A DNA stretch of 64,000 nucleotides from Mycobacterium florentinum. GTDB lineage: Bacteria; Actinomycetota; Actinomycetes; Mycobacteriales; Mycobacteriaceae. The stretch lies in NCBI RefSeq assembly GCF_010730355.1, contig NZ_AP022576.1:1116001-1180000 (forward strand). Direction: 5' to 3'. Shown here piece by piece: positions 58,790 through 64,000 of the stretch (within the stretch, counting starts at the first letter, position 1; every line of letters begins with the position of its first letter). The notes beneath the pieces are model-generated. The model was not told the DNA's origin and searched no databases. It saw nothing but the letters and a program-made list of their open reading frames with translations. Made by a program: the position numbers and the translations under genes.

Positions 58790-58838
58790 CGCTGGGGCTA
58801 GAAATCCCGCCCAAAATGACCGTGGCGTTACGCTCGCG
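58782..58838. repeat. Right copy of the 57-bp repeat flanking the DUF559 gene
   Basis: This is a direct repeat of the element at 57859-57915 (49/57 identical, same length and orientation), with inverted ends CGAGCGTAACGC (58781-58792) and GCGTTACGCTCG (58825-58836). Its left arm contains the stop codon of the nuclease-like gene. The arms are less perfect than in the left copy. Confidence 0.85.
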
Positions 58839-58849
58839 ACGAAGGAACG

Positions 58850-59857
58850 TCAGGTCGGCAGTCGCCGGTTGATCAGCAACGCCGCCAGCGCTGCCAGCGC
58901 CAACACCACTGCGCCCAGCCGCAGCCAGCCGACACTGGCGTCGCCCTTGATCGTCTCGTAGCCGATCTGCTGTTGCAGTGACGCGTAGACCGCCTTGAGC
59001 TCCTGCAGGGTCGCGGCGTTGTAGAAACTCCCACCCGATAGCTGGGCAACCTTGCGCATCGTCTCGTCGTCCACCGGCACCGGCTGGCGCTGGTCGTTGA
59101 TCTCGACGAAGCCATACGGGGTGCCGAACGAGATCGTCGAGATCGGCACCCCTTGGTCCTTGGCGGTGCGCGCGGCGGTATAGGCGCCCTTGGGGTTGTC
59201 CGGGTTGGTCGGCATCGTCTCCTTGCCGTCGGAGAACAACACGACCCGCGCCGGGGGCGGCTTGTCGCCGCCGCCGATGACCGCACCGACCGTCGCGATC
59301 GCCTGCAGCGCGGTGAAGATTCCCTCCCCGGTGGCGGTCCGGTCGGCGAATTGCAGTTTGTCCAGGGCGATTTTGGTCGCCTCACGATTGGTCGTCGGCG
59401 ACACCAGCACCGTCGCGGTTCCCGCGTAGGCGATCAGCCCGAGGTTGATGCCCGGCGTGAGCTCGTCGGCGAACTGCTTGGCCGCTTCCTGCGCGGCGGC
59501 CATCCGATTCGGTTCGACGTCGGTGGCCCGCATCGATTGCGACACGTCGATCACCAGCATCACCACCGCGCGGTTACGGGGAATCCGGACGTCGTTGGTC
59601 GGGCCCGCCATCGCGACGGTGAACAGCACCAGGGACAGGACCAGCAGGATCGCCGGCACATGGCGCCATTTGGCGGGCCGCTTGGGAGCCACGCTCTCCA
59701 GCAGCTCCATGTTGGCGAACCGCAGCATGCGCCGCTGGCGAGACAGCTGCATCAGCACGTACAGCACGGCCAACCCGACGACGACGAGCAGGAAGAGGAA
59801 GAACCACGCGTGTTCGAACCCGGACAGCGACATCGCGCCGAGCAAGGGCATCGTCAT
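58850..59857 (-). CDS. VWA-domain membrane protein (Rv1481-like)
   Basis: This 335-residue protein has an N-terminal transmembrane pair (about 16-37 and 65-84), a von Willebrand A domain with the MIDAS motif DVSQS (104-108), and a C-terminal transmembrane helix. It is nearly colinear with M. tuberculosis Rv1481 at the same length. It is in the MoxR-DUF58-VWA operon, where MoxR AAA+ ATPases work as chaperones for VWA proteins. Confidence 0.94.
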   Translation of the reverse strand: MTMPLLGAMSLSGFEHAWFFLFLLVVVGLAVLYVLMQLSRQRRMLRFANMELLESVAPKRPAKWRHVPAILLVLSLVLFTVAMAGPTNDVRIPRNRAVVMLVIDVSQSMRATDVEPNRMAAAQEAAKQFADELTPGINLGLIAYAGTATVLVSPTTNREATKIALDKLQFADRTATGEGIFTALQAIATVGAVIGGGDKPPPARVVLFSDGKETMPTNPDNPKGAYTAARTAKDQGVPISTISFGTPYGFVEINDQRQPVPVDDETMRKVAQLSGGSFYNAATLQELKAVYASLQQQIGYETIKGDASVGWLRLGAVVLALAALAALLINRRLPT

Positions 59858-59903
59858 CGCAGACCCGTCTTGCCGTGCATGACCGCCTTGGGAAAAGCGC
59901 GAG

Positions 59904-60866
59904 TCACTGGCGCCCCGCCATAGCCCCGCGCCGGCGGGACTCCACGAAGCGGACGATGTCGGCGATCCAGTCGCGGTCGGTGCGCAGCGTCAAAACCGGT
60001 GCGTCACAACCACGAATCGTGCGGGCCACGTCGGCACGATGCGCCGCGGCCGCCTTGGCGAAGTCGTCGCGCAGTTGCGCGTCGACCGTGAATTCACGGG
60101 TCACCCCGGTTTCGGCGTCCTGCAGCACGACGTCACCCACGTCGGGCAGTTCGACATCGCGCGGGTCGAGCACCTCGATGGCCAGCACCTCGTGGCGGGC
60201 CGCGATCGCGCGCAGCGGCCGCATCCAGTTGATCGGCCCCAGGAAGTCACTGATGATCACGGCCATTCCACGGCGGCGTTCGGGCCGGCGCAACGCATCG
60301 ATGGCCACCGCCAGGTCACCGCGCACCCCGACCGGGGCCTTGGGCATGGTCGCGATCGTGCGCAGCAGCGTCTGCTCGTGCTGACGGCCGGACCGGGCCG
60401 GCACCCGGACCGTGGTGGCCCCGTTGGTGATCAGCGCACCGAGCCGGTTGCCGCCACCGCTGTTGAGGAACGTGATCGCGGCCGCGGCGGCCACCGCCAG
60501 GTCCCGCTTTTCGCAGACCGTGGTGCCGAAGTCGAGGCTGGCCGACATGTCGACGACCATCCAGGTCTCCAGCTCGCGGTCGGCGATCATCTGCCGGACG
60601 TGCGGATGGGTGGTGCGCGCGGTGACCGCCCAGTCCATCCGCCGGACGTCGTCGCCGGGCTGATACTCGCGCGACTCCCCCGGCTCCGAACCGGGCCCGG
60701 GGATCAAGCCGAGGTGGTCACCGTGCAAGACGCCGTCGAGCTTGCGCCGCACCGTGAGCTCCAGCGTGCGCAGCGCCGCCGACAATTTCGGGTCGTCGAT
60801 CTGCCCGCGCTGAAACGATGGCGGATGTAGAGCCGCCGACTTGGCGGCGGGGTTCGGATCGGTCAC
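59904..60866 (-). CDS. DUF58 protein (Rv1480-like)
   Basis: This 320-residue protein carries the DUF58 signature [20 protein letters not shown] near 77-96, followed by the DWxxxAR core and a VWA-like fold. It matches Rv1480. Its start overlaps the moxR1 stop by 4 bp, and the VWA gene follows 46 bp later, so it is a component of the MoxR chaperone system. Confidence 0.92.
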   Translation of the reverse strand: MTDPNPAAKSAALHPPSFQRGQIDDPKLSAALRTLELTVRRKLDGVLHGDHLGLIPGPGSEPGESREYQPGDDVRRMDWAVTARTTHPHVRQMIADRELETWMVVDMSASLDFGTTVCEKRDLAVAAAAAITFLNSGGGNRLGALITNGATTVRVPARSGRQHEQTLLRTIATMPKAPVGVRGDLAVAIDALRRPERRRGMAVIISDFLGPINWMRPLRAIAARHEVLAIEVLDPRDVELPDVGDVVLQDAETGVTREFTVDAQLRDDFAKAAAAHRADVARTIRGCDAPVLTLRTDRDWIADIVRFVESRRRGAMAGRQ

Positions 60867-61990
60867 CGATTGCTGGCCACACCCGCAGCCTGCATCACCG
60901 GCGGTACCGAATGACCTTGCTGCGGAACGGCATTCACTTGCGGGAGCGAAACGGTCTGCAGGATACGGTTGATCACGATCTCGGGCGAGATCTCGTCGGC
61001 CAGCGCGTCATAGGTCAGCACCAAACGGTGGCGCAGCACGTCGGGAATGACCTCGACGACGTCTTGCGGGATCACGTAGTCGCGACCACGCACCAATGCC
61101 AGCGAACGGGACGCCGCGATGATGCCCAGCGAGGCACGCGGGGATGCGCCGAACGAGATCCAGGTCTTGACGTCGTTCATGCCGAGCTGCTCGGGATGGC
61201 GAGTGGCGGTGACGACGCGCACCACATAGTCGACCAGCGCGTGGTGCACGAAGTTGTTGGCGGCGACGTCCTGCAGCCGCAGCAGGTCGCCGGTGTCCAG
61301 GATCTGCTTGGGCTGCGGCGGCTTGACACCCATCCGGTAGATGATCTCGCGCTCTTCCTCGGGCGTCGGGTAGCCGACGTTGATCTTGAACAGGAAGCGG
61401 TCGCGCTGCGCCTCGGGCAGCTGATAGACACCCTCGTGCTCGATCGGGTTCTGCGTCGCCATCACCAGGAACGGGTTGGGCAGCGGGAATCGCTTACCAC
61501 CGATCGACACCTGACGTTCGGCCATGACCTCCAGCAGTGCCGACTGCACCTTGGCGGGCGCACGGTTGATCTCATCGGCAAGCAGGAAGTTGACCACGAC
61601 CGGGCCGAGCTCGGTGTCGAACTCTTCCTTGCCCTGGCGGTAGATGCGCGTACCGATGATGTCGGTGGGCACCAGGTCGGGTGTGAACTGGATACGCGCG
61701 AACGTGCCGCCGACGACCTTCGCGAATGTTTCGACGGCCAGCGTCTTGGCGACGCCGGGCACACCTTCGAGCAGCACATGGCCCTTGGACAGCAGCCCGA
61801 CCAGCATTCGCTCGACGAGCTGGTCCTGGCCCACGATGATGCGCTTGACCTCGAAGATTGCCCGTTCCAGGGTGTGTACTTCGGCAGCCAATCCGTCGCC
61901 GCCACCTGACGGCGCGGCATGGGCTCCGGGACCAGACTGCCCGGCCGGGTAACCACTGGCGCCCGGGGGCGGCCCACCTGCTGCTGTCAT
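60863..61990 (-). CDS. moxR1: MoxR1-type AAA+ ATPase
   Basis: This 375-residue AAA+ protein of the MoxR family has a Gly/Pro-rich N-terminus (1-32), Walker A GVPGVAKT (76-83), Walker B LLADEINR (136-143) and a sensor-1 ATQNP motif. It matches Rv1479. The start follows GGAGGG. It lies downstream of ripA-ripB across a 151-bp gap that contains a perfect 16-bp palindrome. Confidence 0.95.
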   Translation of the reverse strand: MTAAGGPPPGASGYPAGQSGPGAHAAPSGGGDGLAAEVHTLERAIFEVKRIIVGQDQLVERMLVGLLSKGHVLLEGVPGVAKTLAVETFAKVVGGTFARIQFTPDLVPTDIIGTRIYRQGKEEFDTELGPVVVNFLLADEINRAPAKVQSALLEVMAERQVSIGGKRFPLPNPFLVMATQNPIEHEGVYQLPEAQRDRFLFKINVGYPTPEEEREIIYRMGVKPPQPKQILDTGDLLRLQDVAANNFVHHALVDYVVRVVTATRHPEQLGMNDVKTWISFGASPRASLGIIAASRSLALVRGRDYVIPQDVVEVIPDVLRHRLVLTYDALADEISPEIVINRILQTVSLPQVNAVPQQGHSVPPVMQAAGVASNR

Positions 61991-62028
61991 CTACAACCCT
62001 CCACAGCTCAATAAGACACAACTGCCGT

Positions 62029-62044
62029 CACGACAAATGTCGTG
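62029..62044. promoter_or_regulatory. Perfect 16-bp palindrome between ripB and moxR1
   Basis: CACGACAAATGTCGTG is a perfect inverted repeat with 7-bp arms and a 2-bp centre. It lies 39 bp upstream of the moxR1 ATG. The 2-bp centre is too short for a terminator loop, so a regulator binding site is more likely. The regulator is unknown. Confidence 0.5.
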
Positions 62045-62141
62045 GGGCAGCGACGTGCCCTTGTCCAACTATTCCAGGCCCCTGGGATTCCGTCGACGTC
62101 GCGCTTCGCTGGCGAGCAAACGTCCCGACGGCATTCCGGGG

Positions 62142-62870
62142 TCAGTACTCGATGATCCTAGTCAGGTACGGCGTCATGCCGGGCTTGCGCACGGCGCTCA
62201 CGGTCACCTTGCCCGCGCTTCCGGAGGCCTCCAGCATCTGGCCGTTGCCCAGGTACATCGTGACGTGCTGGCCGCCGCCGGGACCGTAGAAGATCAGGTC
62301 GCCGCGCCGCGCCTCGCTGGGAGGAATGTGGCGCCCGGCGTTGTACTGGTCGCCGGAGAACCGCGGGATCAGCACGCCCACCCCGGCGAACCCGTACCGC
62401 ATCAACCCCGAGCAGTCGAATCCGGTGATGTTAGCGCCGTCGTCGATGCCCTTGCTCGGACCCTGCAGCGAGCCGCCACCCCACGAGTACGGCACCCCCA
62501 TCTGGGAGCCCATCCGCCGGATCACGTACTCGATGGCCTGACGGCCGTTCGCGCGCGGGATCTTTGCGCCCGGGTTGGTGGGCGTGGCGGAGGCGGCGGG
62601 AGCGGGATCACCCAGGATGTTGATCCCGAGACCGCCGAGGAATTGCCTGCCCAGGTCCATCGTGGTCTGGGTGGCCTGCGCAGTCGCCTGCAACGAGGCG
62701 TTGGCGACGGCCAGCGGGTCGCCCGGGGCGCCGGCACTGATCGTGGCCGGCAGCGTCGGATCCCAGGCTCCGGGGTCGGCGTTGGACGGAGCGGCGACAG
62801 ACAACATCAGCCCGGTCACCATAGCGGTGACCCAGACCAGGTTGATGACGCGAAAACGCTTCTGCCGCAT
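62142..62870 (-). CDS. ripB: RipB, NlpC/P60 peptidoglycan endopeptidase
   Basis: This 242-residue secreted hydrolase has a basic N-terminus and a hydrophobic signal (9-31), and a C-terminal NlpC/P60 domain with catalytic Cys153 (GFDCSG), His202 (GQHVTM) and Glu214. It cleaves peptidoglycan stem peptides between D-glutamate and meso-DAP in the periplasm. It follows ripA by 9 bp and matches Rv1478 in length. Confidence 0.96.
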   Translation of the reverse strand: MRQKRFRVINLVWVTAMVTGLMLSVAAPSNADPGAWDPTLPATISAGAPGDPLAVANASLQATAQATQTTMDLGRQFLGGLGINILGDPAPAASATPTNPGAKIPRANGRQAIEYVIRRMGSQMGVPYSWGGGSLQGPSKGIDDGANITGFDCSGLMRYGFAGVGVLIPRFSGDQYNAGRHIPPSEARRGDLIFYGPGGGQHVTMYLGNGQMLEASGSAGKVTVSAVRKPGMTPYLTRIIEY

Positions 62871-62879
62871 AGCTCCTCG

Positions 62880-64000
62880 TTAGTAGTCGATGTAGCGGAC
62901 CACGTAGGGCGTCATGCCGCTGGTGCGCACGGGCGCAACGCGCACCTTCAAGCCGATGTCGGGGGCCTCGAGCATCTGGCCTTGACCGAGGTAGATCGTC
63001 ACGTGCTGGCTACCGCCCGGGCCGTAGAAGATGACGTCGCCGCGGCGCATTTGGGAGGACGGGATCTTGCGACCCAGGTTGTACTGCGAACCCGAGTAGT
63101 GCGGCAGCTTGATGCCCACCCCGGCGAACGAGTACAGGACCAGGCCCGAGCAGTCGAAGCCGGTGATCCCGGCACCCGAGTCGATTCCCTTACTCGGGCC
63201 GGCCGCGTTGCCGCCGCCCCAGGAGTAGGGCACGCCGATCTGCGACATACCGCGGCGGATCACGTATTCGGAGGCCTGCCGACCGTAGACCCGCGGAATG
63301 CGTCCTCCGACCCCACCCGGTGTGGCGTTGGTGATCCCGGTGTCGTCGGGCTTGAGAATGCCGATCGACTGCAGGAAACCCTTCCCCATTTGCGCGGTCA
63401 CCTGAGTGGAGGTGGCCGAGATGCCCAGCACCTGGTTGATCACCGCGACCGGGTCACCCGGCACGTTGGCGCTCGGCACCATGGGAAGCGTGGGATCCCA
63501 ACCGTCCCAATGCCGGCCCCCGGACGGGGGTGCACCCGCCGGCGCTCCCGGATCCCACCGGTCGCCCGACGTCGGCACACCGGGGTCTCCCGCGCCGGTC
63601 GACCAATGCGCGGACGCGAGTTGCGCCTGCTGAAGTTTGGCCTGAGCCGCGTCTCGCTCGGCGGCCAGGCGGATGATCTGCTCACGCTGTTGTTCGAACT
63701 TGTGCTTCGAGTTGGTCAGTGCGGCGACCGCGGCGTCCTGGCTGGATTTCGCGTCGGCAGCGGCCTTTTCGGCTTTCTGCTTGGCCAGCCGGGCCGCGGA
63801 CTCCTTGTTCACCTGCTCGGTGCGCGCCCGCTGCAGGTTGTCCATCACCGTCTGGGAGCTGGCCGCCAGGGTCCGCGAAGCGCTTTCGGTGGCGATGATG
63901 TCCTCGGGACTCCGCGCGGTCAGGTAGCTGCCCGACGGACCATTCATATAGGTGGCCGCCGCGAAGGTGTCGAAACGGCGTTGGGCCGCAGCGATTGCCG
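62880..64000 (-). CDS. ripA: RipA, peptidoglycan endopeptidase (5' end beyond window)
   Basis: The gene runs off the right edge: an internal Met at 63947 is not the start, because the frame stays open to the window end (AAAQRRFDTFAAATYMN). The visible part holds the long coiled-coil regulatory region (Ala/Lys/Gln-rich, from the edge to about 63630), a Pro-rich linker, and the C-terminal NlpC/P60 domain with the Cys (GFDCSGLV) and His (GSQHVTIYLG) catalytic motifs. RipA (Rv1477) is needed for daughter-cell separation and is held inactive by its N-terminal helices. Confidence 0.95.
   Translation of the reverse strand, partial: AIAAAQRRFDTFAAATYMNGPSGSYLTARSPEDIIATESASRTLAASSQTVMDNLQRARTEQVNKESAARLAKQKAEKAAADAKSSQDAAVAALTNSKHKFEQQREQIIRLAAERDAAQAKLQQAQLASAHWSTGAGDPGVPTSGDRWDPGAPAGAPPSGGRHWDGWDPTLPMVPSANVPGDPVAVINQVLGISATSTQVTAQMGKGFLQSIGILKPDDTGITNATPGGVGGRIPRVYGRQASEYVIRRGMSQIGVPYSWGGGNAAGPSKGIDSGAGITGFDCSGLVLYSFAGVGIKLPHYSGSQYNLGRKIPSSQMRRGDVIFYGPGGSQHVTIYLGQGQMLEAPDIGLKVRVAPVRTSGMTPYVVRYIDY

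Noticed and set aside
58782..58838. Treating the right repeat as an ordinary transcription terminator
   Set aside because: The arms are separated by a 32-bp centre, there is no T-run, and a near-identical copy lies upstream of the gene, so it is better described as a repeat element.

Overview
This window is chromosomal DNA from a Mycobacterium, most likely a slow-growing non-tuberculous species. The right third matches, gene for gene and in reversed orientation, the M. tuberculosis Rv1477-Rv1497 block: ripA, ripB, moxR1, a DUF58 gene, a VWA gene, fabG1, inhA, hemH, an NfeD/SPFH pair, mutA, mutB, meaB and lipL. The DNA is GC-rich, and many genes overlap as ATGA or GTGA. I saw no transposase, rRNA, tRNA or CRISPR.

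Left part (1-10.5 kb) is a lipopeptide/glycolipid assembly and export module. The minus strand carries mbtH and the 5' end of a non-ribosomal peptide synthetase (NRPS). After a 0.9-kb non-coding gap, the plus strand carries mmpS-mmpL-mmpL and a DrrABC-type ABC exporter. This resembles the glycopeptidolipid (GPL) loci of mycobacteria (mbtH-NRPS plus mmpS4-mmpL4a-mmpL4b).

Middle part (10.5-43.1 kb) is a large nucleotide-sugar and glycan region at the position of the M. tuberculosis Rv1498-Rv1527 / M. marinum lipooligosaccharide (LOS) region. It has four blocks. (a) 10.5-17.1 kb: a GT2 glycosyltransferase, an FkbM methyltransferase, a GDP-fucose-synthase-like enzyme, an NAD epimerase, a UDP-sugar dehydrogenase and, divergently, a polytopic GT-C-like protein. 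(b) 17.1-27.7 kb: two divergent operons. One encodes GtrA, CDP-glucose 4,6-dehydratase and the CDP-4-keto-6-deoxyglucose 3-dehydrase E1. The other encodes glucose-1-phosphate cytidylyltransferase, a polyprenyl-phosphate glycosyltransferase, a ThDP carboligase-like enzyme, an HpcH/HpaI aldolase, an SDR, a dehydroquinate-synthase-like cyclase and an FGGY kinase. Together these can be read as a complete route to a branched-chain CDP-3,6-dideoxysugar of the caryophyllose type; this is the main hypothesis of the report. (c) 27.9-32.0 kb: a C-methyltransferase-like protein, an NAD epimerase and an OafA-type acyltransferase. (d) 32.2-43.1 kb: three GPL-rhamnosyltransferase-like GT28/GT1 enzymes, three TylF-like O-methyltransferases (two of them a ~90% identical pair), a membrane-anchored methyltransferase, another epimerase and a sulfotransferase.

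Right part (43.3-64 kb) is core: lipL, meaB-mutB-mutA (methylmalonyl-CoA mutase, with no mazEF pair between mutB and meaB), a TVP38 membrane protein, a membrane-anchored trypsin-like protease, SPFH/NfeD, hemH, inhA, fabG1, a DUF559 nuclease-like gene bracketed by two 57-bp repeats, the VWA-DUF58-MoxR operon, and ripB-ripA (truncated by the right edge).

Working model: the NRPS makes a lipopeptide, or alternatively the region supports an LOS. It is decorated with methylated deoxysugars, a branched CDP-derived sugar, acyl and possibly sulfate groups, and exported by MmpL/Drr proteins.
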